Shown here one piece after another: positions 41,205-52,200 of a stretch of DNA of 64,000 nt. Where the stretch lies: positions 1 to 64,000 of the forward strand of contig CANHGS010000007.1 in NCBI GenBank assembly GCA_947460595.1, given 5' to 3'. The position numbers and the translations under genes are program-made. Positions within the stretch are counted from its first letter, which is position 1. Every line of letters starts with the position of its first letter. The stretch is from Bacteroidota bacterium (GTDB lineage Bacteria; Bacteroidota; Bacteroidia; Chitinophagales; Chitinophagaceae). Under the pieces are notes generated by a model that had not been told where the DNA came from, ran no database searches, and saw only the letters and a program-made list of their open reading frames with translations.

Positions 41205-42874
41205 TGGTATTCGGTTTCTAGGAAAGCCCCCAATCTGTGATAGGCTTCCATTCTGGTTTGGTAATAATGAGCAGTACTTGCATCAGGATAATAAGTAGCA
41301 TCAAAACCCTGACCCATGCATTGCATGGCTTGTGCTACATTTTCAAATACTTGCGCTGCAGTTGCGGCAAACATAGCAGCACCTAATGCACAGGTTTGTT
41401 CACTTTTATGAATTCTAATGGGCATTTGCATCACGTTACTCATAACCTGCATAATATACGGAGATCTTTTGGCAACTCCGCCTAGTCCAATCAATCCTTT
41501 GATGGGTACACCTTCTAATACAAATCGGTCAACGATGGCTTTGGCTCCAAAGCAAGTGGCTTCTACAATGGCTTTGTAAACAGCAGCGGCATCTGTTGAT
41601 AGATTTAATCCACTAAATCCAGCTTTTAATAATTGATTGGCATCTGGTGTTCTTCTTCCATTTAACCAATCTATTGCCAATGGGTCATTGTCTTTCAAAG
41701 GCAACGCAGCGGCCGCGTTGGTGAGTTCTCCAATCATCTTTGAAGAAAGCTCTTCTAATAAATTTGTCTTGGTTTCGGCATCAATCAAATGGCTATTGCC
41801 AATGATTTGTTCCGTTGGTCCTAGTAAGAATTTCTTGAACCAAGCATAGCTATCGCCAAAGGCAGATTGGCCAGCTTCTAGTCCAATCATGCCAGGTAAC
41901 ACAGATCCGTCTACCTGGCCACAAATCCCTTTCACCAATATCTGTTCCATATCGGCCCTTGGGGCCACCAACATATCACAGGTAGAAGTTCCCATGACTT
42001 TACTCAAATGATAGGGTTCAATTTGGCCACCAACCGCGCCCATATGCGCATCAAATGCACCAACAGCAACAATGGTAGTGGCTGGAAGGCCTAATTTATT
42101 AGCCCACTGCGGCGATAGTGTTCCTGCAGATTGATCTGATGTGTAAGTGTCTACACCCAATGAAGCGGTATAACCATCTAGTAAAGGATCAAGACTAGTA
42201 AAGAACTCATTTGGGGGATATCCCCCAAATTCAGCAGACCACAAACCCTTGTGTCCTGCGGCACAAACCCCACGTTTCATTTGAGCAAGTTCTGTTTGGC
42301 CCGTGAGTAAGAAAGGAATCCAATCACAGTGCTCTACCCAAGAATGGCAGGCTGTTCTTACTTGTTCGTCTACATAAAGTATGTGTAAAAGTTTTGACCA
42401 GAACCATTCTGAAGAATAGATGCCACCCACAAATTGTAAATAATTGATGGGGAATTTTTTGGCGTGTTCATTAATGGCGGCTGCTTCATTCACAGAACTA
42501 TGGTCTTTCCACAAAACAAACATGGCATTTGGATTCTCTGCAAATGCGGGATGCATTGCTAGGGGAGTACCTGTTTTGTCAACTGCTACTGGCGTAGAAC
42601 CTGTGGTGTCAACGCCAATGCCACAAACGGCTGCAGCTATTGCTGGGCCACATTTTGCTACGCAGTCTTTGATAGTTGCTTCTAAACCTTCTACATAGTC
42701 TTGTGGGTGTTGTCTAAATTGATTGGCTGCTGGATTGCAATACAGTCCTGCCTTCCAGCGGGGATAATGAAATACGGAAGCAGCCATTTCTGTTCCGTTG
42801 CTGGTGTCTACAATAATAGCACGTACAGAGTCTGTTCCAAAATCAACACCTATGGCATATTTTTTCTCGGGCAT
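41201..42874 (-). CDS. araB: Ribulokinase
   Basis: YAIGVDFGTDSVRAIIVDTSNG; GIGVDTTGSTPVAVD; GLEAGQSAFGDSYAWF; GGVAKRSPYIMQVMSNVMQMPI. Confidence 0.96.
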   Translation of the reverse strand: MPEKKYAIGVDFGTDSVRAIIVDTSNGTEMAASVFHYPRWKAGLYCNPAANQFRQHPQDYVEGLEATIKDCVAKCGPAIAAAVCGIGVDTTGSTPVAVDKTGTPLAMHPAFAENPNAMFVLWKDHSSVNEAAAINEHAKKFPINYLQFVGGIYSSEWFWSKLLHILYVDEQVRTACHSWVEHCDWIPFLLTGQTELAQMKRGVCAAGHKGLWSAEFGGYPPNEFFTSLDPLLDGYTASLGVDTYTSDQSAGTLSPQWANKLGLPATTIVAVGAFDAHMGAVGGQIEPYHLSKVMGTSTCDMLVAPRADMEQILVKGICGQVDGSVLPGMIGLEAGQSAFGDSYAWFKKFLLGPTEQIIGNSHLIDAETKTNLLEELSSKMIGELTNAAAALPLKDNDPLAIDWLNGRRTPDANQLLKAGFSGLNLSTDAAAVYKAIVEATCFGAKAIVDRFVLEGVPIKGLIGLGGVAKRSPYIMQVMSNVMQMPIRIHKSEQTCALGAAMFAATAAQVFENVAQAMQCMGQGFDATYYPDASTAHYYQTRMEAYHRLGAFLETEYQ

Positions 42875-42895
42875 ACAACAATCGATTTTGTATAT

Positions 42896-42931
42896 GTGTC
42901 AAATTAACACTTATTTAGTCATCCAATCAAA
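42896..42931 (-). promoter_or_regulatory. Putative araBDA promoter with overlapping AraR-like operator
   Basis: Minus strand reads TTTG-N20-TTAATTTG (Bacteroidetes -33/-7 like); the near-palindrome GTGTTAATTTGACAC covers the -7. Confidence 0.5.
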
Positions 42932-42945
42932 TTTTATTGCTTGGC

Positions 42946-43650
42946 TTATTTGATATTATCTGGATTTGGGATAAAATTTAAAAAGGCATGAAAATTGGCG
43001 GCATACCTGCGCTTGTCTAATTTATAATAATAGGCGCCTTTCTTGCTATTCTCCTTATCCTTGTCTTTTTGCTTAATCAGGAGCTTGGTAGATTGAATTT
43101 TTCGGCTAAAATTCCGCTTATCAAATACGGTATCAAAGATTCCTTCATAGAGATTTTGTAATTGAGGGACTGTAAATTTCTCTGGCAATAATTCAAATAA
43201 GATGGGGTGAAAAGCCGCTTTATAACGCAAGCGTTTTTTAGCCATTTCTACCATTTGTTCGTGGTCAAAAATGAGTCTGGGTGCGGATTTGATGGGAAAC
43301 CACTCGGCATGGTATTCATCATTTAGCTGACGTTCATACTGGTGAATATCAATCAGTGCAAAATAGGCAACCGAGATGGTTCTTTCAATGGGGTCACGGT
43401 CTGGGTTTCCAAAAGCGTGTAATTGTTCTAAGTATACCCCTTCTAGTCCTGTCATCTGGTTTAGAATCCGGTTGGCACCTTTTTCAAAATCTTCTTCTTC
43501 TCGGATAAAACTTCCAATGAGACTCCATTTACCTTTTTCGGGTTCTAGTTCTCTTTGAACAAGGAGTAGTTTTAACTCGGTACCGTCAAAACCGAATATG
43601 ATACAGTCTACGGCAACCAGGAAACGTGTTTGTTTTTGATACTTTGGCAT
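42946..43650 (-). CDS. araR: Nudix-family transcriptional regulator, AraR/NrtR-like
   Basis: FLVAVDCIIFGFDGTELKLLLVQRELEPEKGKWSLIGSFIREEEDFEKGANRILNQMTGL, with degenerate Nudix box; C-terminal wHTH-like FTVPQLQNLYEGIFDTVFDKRNFSRKI; located next to araBDA. Confidence 0.8.
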   Translation of the reverse strand: MPKYQKQTRFLVAVDCIIFGFDGTELKLLLVQRELEPEKGKWSLIGSFIREEEDFEKGANRILNQMTGLEGVYLEQLHAFGNPDRDPIERTISVAYFALIDIHQYERQLNDEYHAEWFPIKSAPRLIFDHEQMVEMAKKRLRYKAAFHPILFELLPEKFTVPQLQNLYEGIFDTVFDKRNFSRKIQSTKLLIKQKDKDKENSKKGAYYYKLDKRRYAANFHAFLNFIPNPDNIK

Positions 43651-43723
43651 AGCAATGGAAAACAATTTAACCTCTAGAATTGAAATTTGGTGCTTTTTTA
43701 TCACGATTTTCTAAAAAAGTTAA

Positions 43724-43770
43724 AAAATAAGTGTAAAAAGTACATTTAATATCAAAATTCCCTAGATTTG
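43724..43770 (+). promoter_or_regulatory. Putative galK promoter (TAGATTTG) with upstream AraR-like site
   Basis: AAATAAGTGTAAAAAGTACA (43725-43744) resembles the araB site AAATAAGTGTTAATTTGACA; -7-like TAGATTTG at 43763-43770. Confidence 0.45.
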
Positions 43771-43823
43771 TACTGCTGTTTTACATAATATTTTGAGTGA
43801 GTAAGTAAGATTAGCAGATTCAG

Positions 43824-43858
43824 AAATTGAGCTGAGGCGTGCCTCGGCTCAATTTTTT
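43824..43858 (+). terminator. Intrinsic terminator-like hairpin in the galK 5' leader
   Basis: AAATTGAGCTGAGGC-gt-GCCTCGGCTCAATTTTTT with no + strand gene ending upstream. Confidence 0.75.
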
Positions 43859-43873
43859 AGAAGTTTACATAAA

Positions 43874-45052
43874 TTGCCTGTCATGTCTGAAAAAAACAAC
43901 TGCGCCGCTTTGGTGCAAACCCAATATACCAAAGCATTTGGTAGTCCAGAACTGATGGTCAAGTCTCCTGGAAGAATCAACTTGATTGGAGAACATACCG
44001 ATTATAATCTTGGATTTGTATTACCAGCGGCCATTGATAAAGCCATCTATATAGCCATTGGTAAAAGAACAGATCAGAACATCTGTATTCACGCTGCAGA
44101 CTTGGATCAGTCCATAGAAATGAGTCTTGAGTCCTTAGAACCATCGCCCAAGCAGTGGCCTAATTATTTGTTAGGTATTGCAGATCAATTAAAAAAAGCA
44201 GGGTATCCTATCTCTGGCTTTAATGCAGTAGTAGCGGGTGATGTGCCACTTGGCGCAGGGCTTTCTTCTTCAGCGGCAGTTGAATGTGCTACTGTTTTTG
44301 CATTGAATGAATTATTTGTTTTGGGTATGTCCAAATTAGAAATGGTTCGCATGGCGCAAAAAGCGGAAAATGAATTTGTGGGTTTACAATGTGGCATCAT
44401 GGATATGTTTGCCAGCATATTTGGTAAAGCAGATTCAGTAATTCAATTAGACTGCTGCTCACTGGATTATCATTATATGCCTTTTTACCAAAAAGGCTTT
44501 CAAATTGTTTTATTAGACACTTGTGTGAAACACTCATTGGCTTCTTCGGAATATAATACCAGAAGAGCCGAATGTGAAGCAGGTGTTGCCATCATTGCTC
44601 AACAGTACCCACAAGTGAAAAGCTTGCGTGACGCGGATTGGCGAATGGTAGAAAACTTATTGGCCGGGGGCGATGTTAAAGTGTATCAGCGTTGTAAATT
44701 TATTGTAGCGGAGATAGCTAGGTTACAAGCCGGATGCCAAGATTTGGTGGCTGGAGATATAACTGCATTTGGTTTGAAAATGTTTGAAACACATAGGGGT
44801 TTGAGTCAGGAATATGAAGTGAGTTGTAGTGAATTGGATTTTTTGGCAGATTACGCCAAGACCCAATCGGCAGTTATAGGCGCTAGAATGATGGGTGGTG
44901 GATTTGGCGGCTGCACCATTAATTTGGTCAAAGATGCTTCTGTAGATACTTTTATTGCTGGCGCGGCTGTTGCATTTAAAAATAGGTTCCAACAAGATTT
45001 GAAATCGTATATTGTAACCATTGGTGATGGCACCAGTTTAATTAACTTTTAA
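43874..45052 (+). CDS. galK: Galactokinase
   Basis: SPGRINLIGEHTDYNLGFVLPAAI; GDVPLGAGLSSSAAVE; GLQCGIMDMFAS; RMMGGGFGGCTINLV. Confidence 0.97.
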   Translation: MPVMSEKNNCAALVQTQYTKAFGSPELMVKSPGRINLIGEHTDYNLGFVLPAAIDKAIYIAIGKRTDQNICIHAADLDQSIEMSLESLEPSPKQWPNYLLGIADQLKKAGYPISGFNAVVAGDVPLGAGLSSSAAVECATVFALNELFVLGMSKLEMVRMAQKAENEFVGLQCGIMDMFASIFGKADSVIQLDCCSLDYHYMPFYQKGFQIVLLDTCVKHSLASSEYNTRRAECEAGVAIIAQQYPQVKSLRDADWRMVENLLAGGDVKVYQRCKFIVAEIARLQAGCQDLVAGDITAFGLKMFETHRGLSQEYEVSCSELDFLADYAKTQSAVIGARMMGGGFGGCTINLVKDASVDTFIAGAAVAFKNRFQQDLKSYIVTIGDGTSLINF

Positions 45053-45061
45053 ACAATACAT

Positions 45062-46216
45062 ATGAAATATTGCTTTGACGCCCTAGCCATCTTTGGCTTT
45101 GCTGGACTAGTTGGATGCGCCAATCCGGAAGCTTCCAAAACAGAAAAAACTGATAGTGCAACTGTTCCCAACAAAGGATCATACGCGCAAAAAGTAGACG
45201 AGAAGCAAGTGGAACTATATGAGCTCTCCAATAAAAATGGACTCAAAATTTCCATTACCAATTTTGGGGGCAGAATTGTCAGTTTTATTGTACCCGATAA
45301 GGCTGGAAAGCCCACGGATATTGTATTGGGCTACGATAGTTTGAATCATTTTTTACACAATAAGGAAGCCTATTTTGGCGCATTGATTGGCCGATATGGT
45401 AATAGAATTGCCAAAGGTAGTTTTCAATTAGAAGGCAAGACCTATCAATTACCCATTAACAACGCACCCAATAGTTTGCATGGTGGTCCCAAGGGCTTTC
45501 ACAACCAAGTTTGGGACGCCAAATTGATTGATGCGCAACACCTAGAATTGCAATATATGTCTAAGGATGGAGAAGAAGGATATCCTGGCAATCTAAGCGC
45601 TAAAGTGGTCTATACTTTAACGGATGAAAATGCGCTTCAAATTGATTATACCGCTACTACAGATAAAGCTACGGTAGTGAATTTAACCAACCATGCTTAT
45701 TTTAATTTGAATGGTGCTGGTGCAGCTACCATTAATGATCATTTGCTTCAAATTAACGCAGACCATTTTACCCCAGTAGATAGCACCCTGATTCCTATAG
45801 GAGTTTTGGCTGCAGTAAAAGGAACCGCTTTTGATTTTACCAAAGCCCATGCTATTGGAGATAGTCTTGGATCAAAAGACATTCAAATGATCAATGGCAA
45901 AGGCTATGACCACAATTTTGCTTTGAATAGAACAGCAGTTCCTGGTTTGCAAACCGCCGCTACTGTTTATGCACCAAGTACTGGTATACACATGGAAGTG
46001 TTGACCTTGGAGCCAGGTATCCAGTTTTATGGAGGAAATTTCTTAGATGGAACCTTGGTGGGTAAACAAGCCAAGCCTTATGCTTTTAGGTCTGCATTTT
46101 GCTTGGAAACCCAGCATTTTCCTGATGCGCCCAATCAGAAAAGCTTTGCTAGTACCATTTTGTTGCCAGGTAAAACCTATAGTACCCAAACCGTGTATAA
46201 GTTTAGCACTAAATAA
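45062..46216 (+). CDS. galM: Aldose 1-epimerase, lipoprotein
   Basis: Lipobox-like FAGLVGCANPE; ITNFGGRIVSFIVPDKAGKPTDIVLGYDSL; GRYGNRIAKGSF; NLTNHAYFNLNG; PGIQFYGGNFLDG. Confidence 0.94.
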   Translation: MKYCFDALAIFGFAGLVGCANPEASKTEKTDSATVPNKGSYAQKVDEKQVELYELSNKNGLKISITNFGGRIVSFIVPDKAGKPTDIVLGYDSLNHFLHNKEAYFGALIGRYGNRIAKGSFQLEGKTYQLPINNAPNSLHGGPKGFHNQVWDAKLIDAQHLELQYMSKDGEEGYPGNLSAKVVYTLTDENALQIDYTATTDKATVVNLTNHAYFNLNGAGAATINDHLLQINADHFTPVDSTLIPIGVLAAVKGTAFDFTKAHAIGDSLGSKDIQMINGKGYDHNFALNRTAVPGLQTAATVYAPSTGIHMEVLTLEPGIQFYGGNFLDGTLVGKQAKPYAFRSAFCLETQHFPDAPNQKSFASTILLPGKTYSTQTVYKFSTK

Positions 46217-46331
46217 GGCAGTTTACCTTGGTCTAACAGGATTGAACAGGATGCGTAGCAGCTAAGTTGGCTTTAACTTTTGCACTTTATTCGGATAGCC
46301 ATTTTTGGTAAAAAACACGATTGATTTGCTT

Positions 46332-49220
46332 ATGAAAAGTTTAGCCTGCCATCCTATTGCCCCAACTCGTTTTTGGAAATCCTTTTTGATTGTATTCATG
46401 ACCCTTGTTTTGGTAGTTCCAGCTATTGCTCAAAGCAAGTGGCCAACCATTACGCAAACCAATAAACCATGGACAAGGTGGTGGTGGTTGGGGAGTGAAG
46501 TCAATAATAAAGACTTGACTACCGTGATGCAGGACTATCAAAAAGCAGGATTGGGTGGACTAGAAATAACACCCATTTATGGCGTAACGGGAAATGATGC
46601 AAAATGGATTCCATTTTTGTCAAAACAGTGGATGGGTGTGTTTGACCACACATTGGCCGAGGGTAAAAGATTAGACCTAGGGATTGACCTAGCCAATGCT
46701 ACTGGTTGGCCATTTGGTGGTCCTTGGGTAGGAGAAGAGGATGCCAGTAAGAATATGCAATTCACGCGCTATCAGTTAAAAGCTGGTGAGCAATTGCAAG
46801 AGAAAGTGGTATTGCAACAAGAACCCTTGGTAAGAACTGAAAATTATAAACCTAGGGATCTATCAGAAATTAAACAACCACTTTCTGCCAATACCAATAT
46901 GCAGGCTTTGTCTTTAGACCAAGTGCGTTTTAAAATTTGGCTTCCCTTACAACGCTTAATGGCTTACGCCGATGGGGGTGGAAGTTTGGATCTAACATCA
47001 AAAGTAGACAAAGAAGGAAACCTAGACTGGGTGGCCCCTCCAGGTAATTGGACCCTGATTGGACTCTTTATGGGACAACACGGAAAGCAAGTGGAAAGAG
47101 CCGCACCCGGTGGTGAAGGAAATGTGATAGACCATTTTTCTAAATCAGCACTAGATCATTATCTCTCTAAGTTTGACGAAGCTTTTAAAGGTCATGCCCT
47201 AAGTAATTTGCGTGGCTTCTTTAATGATAGTTATGAAGTTGATGATGCTCGTGGCCAGTCTAATTACACACCCCATTTCTTAGAAGAATTTAAAAACAGA
47301 AGGGGCTATGATTTGGCGCAAGAACTGATAGCACTAACCAAAAAAGATAAAACAGAAAGAGACCTACGCGTACTCTGTGATTATAGAATGACCATTGATG
47401 AATTAATCTTGGAACAATTTACAGGTGAGTGGAAAAAATGGGCTGCAGGTAAAAAGAAAATTGTTAGAAACCAATCGCACGGCTCACCAGCTAATACATT
47501 GGATTTGTATGGCGTTGTGGATATTCCCGAAATTGAAGGAACAGAATTATTGCGCATTAAATTTGCGTCTTCTACTTCTCATGTAATGGGTAAGAAATTA
47601 ACATCTGCGGAAAGTGCTACCTGGTTAAATGAACATTTTGTTTCTACATTGTCTGATGTTAAAAAAGCGTTGGATACCTATTTTATTGGTGGGGTAAATC
47701 ATATTGTTTATCATGGTACTAGTTACTCACCTCCTTCCGATACATGGCCTGGATATTTGTTTTATGCTGCGGTAGAATTTACCCAAGCAAACCCTTTCTG
47801 GCAGCAGTTTCCAGCCCTGAATCATTATGTGGCAAGAACCCAGTCTTTGTTGCAAGACAGCAAGCCAGATAATGATATTCTCTTGTATTTTCCTATTTAT
47901 GATAAGTATCAATTAGCGGGTAGGGATTATCTATGGCATTTTGATGGCATGAAACCCGAGTTCAATGGAACTCCGTTTGAAATTGCCGGTACCACTATGC
48001 AAGAAAATGGCTATTCCTTTGACTATATTTCAGATAGACAAATAGCGCAATTAAAAACAGGGGGTAAAGAAATTCTTTCTGCTGGTTCAAAATACCAAAC
48101 CATTGTTTTACCAGCTACTGCCTTTATGCGATTAGAAAGTTTGAAAAAGGTTTGGGATTTAGCAGAAAATGGAGCCACCATTGTTGCCTTGAAACATTTG
48201 CCTAAAGACATTCCTGGATTGGGTGGTTATGCGGCCAACAAAGCACAGTATGATCAAATGTTGGCCAAGCTCCATTTTGAAGCAACCTCTAACCCCGATG
48301 TTAAAAAAGCGGTTCTTGGAAAAGGGGTCATTTACCTGAGTGACAATCTAATAGCTATGTTAGCATTAGCAGCTATTAGGCAAGAGCCCCTAGTGCATCA
48401 AGGATTGGAATTTATTAGAGCAAAGCGTGGATCAGGTCAATTGTATTTTATTGCTAATCGTTCTGGAAAAAATTTGGAAGGATGGTACCCTGTAAGTAGC
48501 AATTTACAAAACAGCATTTGTTTTAATCCCATGAATGATGCCCTTGGTAAAGCCAGTGTCCGCAAGTCTGCTAGTGGACACTGGGAGGTTTATCTACAAC
48601 TGGCAAAAGATGAAAGCATCTTATTGCAAACTGCCAAAGAAACAGTTACTGCAACTGCTTATCCCTATTATCAAACAGCAGGTAATCCAGTTGAGTTGAA
48701 TGGTTCTTGGACCCTGAACTTTTTAAAAGGAGGTCCAGTTCTTCCTGCACCAAAACAACTAACTACCCTGCAAGACTGGACCAGTATTGATACCAGTTAC
48801 CAATATTTTTCTGGTACGGCTTCCTATTCCACTAGTTTCAAAAAACCGGTGGGGAATGCCAACCAGTATTTGTTGTCTTTGAGTAATGTAAAAGAATCAG
48901 CCGATATTATTTTGAATGGCGTAAAACTGGCCAGTTTAATTGGACCCGTATTTCAATTGAAAATAGACGCATCAGTTTTGAAAGCTGAAAACAAATTAGA
49001 GATTCAAGTAGCCAATAGCATGGCCAATAGAATCATTGATTTGGAGAAAAGAAAGGTAGTTTGGAAAAAATTCAACAATACTAATTATCCTGCTAGACTG
49101 GCGCAAAATAGAAATGCAAATGGATTATTTGATGCAAGTAATTGGTTGCCCAAAGCTTCTGGTTTGAGTGGAACCGTTCAACTGATTCCCATTCAATCTT
49201 TGAATCCATCAAAACCCTAA
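46332..49220 (+). CDS. GH106-family glycoside hydrolase (alpha-L-rhamnosidase type)
   Basis: KPWTRWWWLGSEVNNKDLTTVMQDYQKAGLGGLEITPIYGV; LANATGWPFGGPWVGEEDASKNM; FFNDSYEVDDA; RNQSHGSPANTLDLYGVVDIPEIEG. Confidence 0.9.
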   Translation: MKSLACHPIAPTRFWKSFLIVFMTLVLVVPAIAQSKWPTITQTNKPWTRWWWLGSEVNNKDLTTVMQDYQKAGLGGLEITPIYGVTGNDAKWIPFLSKQWMGVFDHTLAEGKRLDLGIDLANATGWPFGGPWVGEEDASKNMQFTRYQLKAGEQLQEKVVLQQEPLVRTENYKPRDLSEIKQPLSANTNMQALSLDQVRFKIWLPLQRLMAYADGGGSLDLTSKVDKEGNLDWVAPPGNWTLIGLFMGQHGKQVERAAPGGEGNVIDHFSKSALDHYLSKFDEAFKGHALSNLRGFFNDSYEVDDARGQSNYTPHFLEEFKNRRGYDLAQELIALTKKDKTERDLRVLCDYRMTIDELILEQFTGEWKKWAAGKKKIVRNQSHGSPANTLDLYGVVDIPEIEGTELLRIKFASSTSHVMGKKLTSAESATWLNEHFVSTLSDVKKALDTYFIGGVNHIVYHGTSYSPPSDTWPGYLFYAAVEFTQANPFWQQFPALNHYVARTQSLLQDSKPDNDILLYFPIYDKYQLAGRDYLWHFDGMKPEFNGTPFEIAGTTMQENGYSFDYISDRQIAQLKTGGKEILSAGSKYQTIVLPATAFMRLESLKKVWDLAENGATIVALKHLPKDIPGLGGYAANKAQYDQMLAKLHFEATSNPDVKKAVLGKGVIYLSDNLIAMLALAAIRQEPLVHQGLEFIRAKRGSGQLYFIANRSGKNLEGWYPVSSNLQNSICFNPMNDALGKASVRKSASGHWEVYLQLAKDESILLQTAKETVTATAYPYYQTAGNPVELNGSWTLNFLKGGPVLPAPKQLTTLQDWTSIDTSYQYFSGTASYSTSFKKPVGNANQYLLSLSNVKESADIILNGVKLASLIGPVFQLKIDASVLKAENKLEIQVANSMANRIIDLEKRKVVWKKFNNTNYPARLAQNRNANGLFDASNWLPKASGLSGTVQLIPIQSLNPSKP

Positions 49221-49243
49221 TTGCCAATTATTTTAGATAGATC

Positions 49244-52200
49244 ATGGTAAACAAAATTATTGCATCCATTAGTTGCCTGCTTTTATTAATTAGTGGGTCT
49301 GAGTTAAAATCTCAGGAGCCCATTAAATTTTGGCATGATAAACCCAGAGACATCAGGTACCATCCAGAAGGCAATGATATTGTGATACAGAACGGGAATA
49401 AACGCTTTACCAGAGCACTCTATGGTACTAATACGGCTTTTAGGGTAGAGGCTGGTGACCTTCCAGAATTTGCCATGTATATGCCTGGTATGGGGGGTAA
49501 TTTGAAATTTGGATTGGTCTTAAACGGGAAATCTAAATGGTTAATTCAGGCTCAACATATTAAAGCCATTTACAGACCCGGATCCATGATTTATCAAATT
49601 CAGGATTCACTTTTAGGTAAGGGAAGAATGGAATTGCAAATTTGGGCCTTGGGAGAAGGAGAAGGTTTGGTGGTTCGCACCCAATTCAGTCAAGTGCCAG
49701 AAGGTCTACAACTAGTAGCTGCTTATGGCGGAGCTAATGGAAAGAAATTTAGCAGGGATGGAGAAATGAATGTGGATCCGGAATCAGGGTTTTATTTGAA
49801 CGCAGCAGCTTGTGCAGACAATCGATATCAACTCAAAGAGAATGGTTTTAATTTGGTTTATGGAACGGGTGTAGTTCTGTCAGAAGAAGAGCGATATGAA
49901 ATCAATCATTTAAACAAAGAAACACCCAAGAAAGCAGGCCCAGAACAAAACATCAATGGCTTATTTCCTGCCAATGCTTTGATTCAAATAGCAGATGCTA
50001 CACAGCAGGAAAATCCGCTTCAATTATTAGCGAGCAAGCCCAGCAGAACGCCCTTGGTGTTGGCTTCTTGGTTGGTGACATCGGCGCAAGCCAATTTGCT
50101 TTCACTCTATCAGCCCAAATCTATTTCTATATTGAATCAGCAAGCACTAGAGGAAGCAGTTACAAAAGCAGAAACAGCAAGATTAGCACTGGCTAATAGA
50201 ATCAAGGTTAAAACCCCAGATCCTTATTTGAATACACTAGGGGGCGTATTAAGTATTGCTGCCGATGCAATTTGGGAATCACCATCTTATTTACACGGCT
50301 CCATTGGTTGGCGCATGCGACTCAATGGTTGGAGAGGACCCTATGTAGGAGATGTATTGGGTTGGCACGATAGGGCTAGATTGCATTTTAGCAGTTATGC
50401 GCTTTCTCAAATGACTCAACCACTAACTGGTCCTATTGAAGCGGATACGGTTTTGCATTTGGCCAGACAAAAAGAACGTTTGGGAAATGCGGTGTTTTCC
50501 AGTGGATATATTTCTAGAAATCCAAATGGCGATTTTAAGGCACACCATTATGATATGAACCTGGTCTATATAGATGGTTTGTTAAGACATTTGCAATGGA
50601 CGGGTGATACGGCTTATGCAAGAGCATCTTGGCCACTGTTACAAAGACATTTGGATTGGGAAAAAAGAAATTTTGATATGGATGGAGATGGGCTCTATGA
50701 TTCTTATGCCGCCATTTGGGCCAGTGATGCTTTGCAATATAGTGGAGGAGGGGTTGCCCATAGTTCTGCTTATAATTATTGGGCTAATGTGATGGCTGCT
50801 AAAATTGCCAAAATCCTGAAACAGGATGGCCGTAAATATGAACAAGAATCAGCCAAGATTTTAAAAGCTATGAATGAAAAATTATGGCTTTCAAAACAAG
50901 GTTGGTATGCAGAATTCAAGGATTTATTGGGCAACCAATTATTACATGAAGCCGCAGCTTTGTGGACGGTTTATCATAGTATGGATTCTGAAGTGCCTGA
51001 TCCTTTTCAGGCTTATCAAAGTTCTAAATATATAGACAACCAAATTCCGCATATTCCAGTAAGGGCAAAGCAATTAGAAAATGGTTTGTTCACGGTGTCA
51101 ACCTCTAACTGGATGCCTTATATCTGGAGTTTGAATGTAGTTGCTATGGCAGAAGTATTGCATACTGCTTTGGCGCAATGGCAAACAGGTGAAAAGGAAA
51201 ATGCTTTTCAATTATGGAAATCGGCCCTGATAGAAAGTATGTACTTGGGTAATAGTGCGGGCAACTTGGTACAGGTTTCTTTTTATGATGCCATTAGAGG
51301 TGAAACCTATCGGGATTTTGCTGACCCAGTTGCCATGACAGCCAGGTCCTTGGTAGAAGGTTTGTATGGGATTACACCCAAAGCATTGGATCACCAATTA
51401 TTGATTAGACCAGGATTTCCCAAACAATGGGACAGGGCAAGTATTGTACTACCCGATATTGATTTTGCTTTTACTAGAAAAGGACTCACAGACCAATACC
51501 TGATTCAAAATAAGTTTGTGGCCAAGATGGATCTTTTGTTAAAACTGCCCGCAGAAGCTTCTGAAATTGTATCTGTAGTGGTAAACGGAAAACCGAGTAC
51601 TTGGACAAATGATGCAACTGCTGTTGGCAGGCCAATGATTGAAATCAAAGCTGCATACGCCAAGTCTTACAATATTGTCATTCAATGGAAAAAGCAAGCC
51701 AAATTACCGCTGATTTTAGAACAAAAAACGGCAACTGGTAATCCATGGTCTTTTACAGTATTAAACGCTACTATTAAAGCGGTAAAAGATCCACAGTCTG
51801 TCTTAGTAAATAGCAAACATGATGGAAAAAGCATTCAAGCCTCCATTGCTGCCATGCCAGGTTTGCATAGCCTGTTTTTGCAACTATCCTCTGGAAGTTT
51901 AACATGGTGGCAGCCCATTGATTTGATGGTATCAGCTCCTATAAGTATTACTGCCGTTGGTCAAGAACAAAGAAATCAAATTGCCTATCAAATCAGCAAT
52001 AATGGATTAACAGCAGTGGATGCGCAGGTTTGGGTGAATGGAAAATCTTCACCGATGCATTTGAATGCTCATGCAACTACTGAAACTAAATTGATTCCTG
52101 CAACTGAACTTGTTCCTGGATCCAATCAAATATTGGTTCAATGGAATGGTCAACAGGTTGCCCAGCAGATCTTGAATTGGAATATGGATCAGCCTTTGAA

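Noticed and set aside
46217-46304. AACAGGATTGAACAGGATG motif in the galM-GH106 spacer
   Set aside because: Only a short, imperfect two-unit repeat; insufficient to call an element, though it could be a decayed intergenic repeat.
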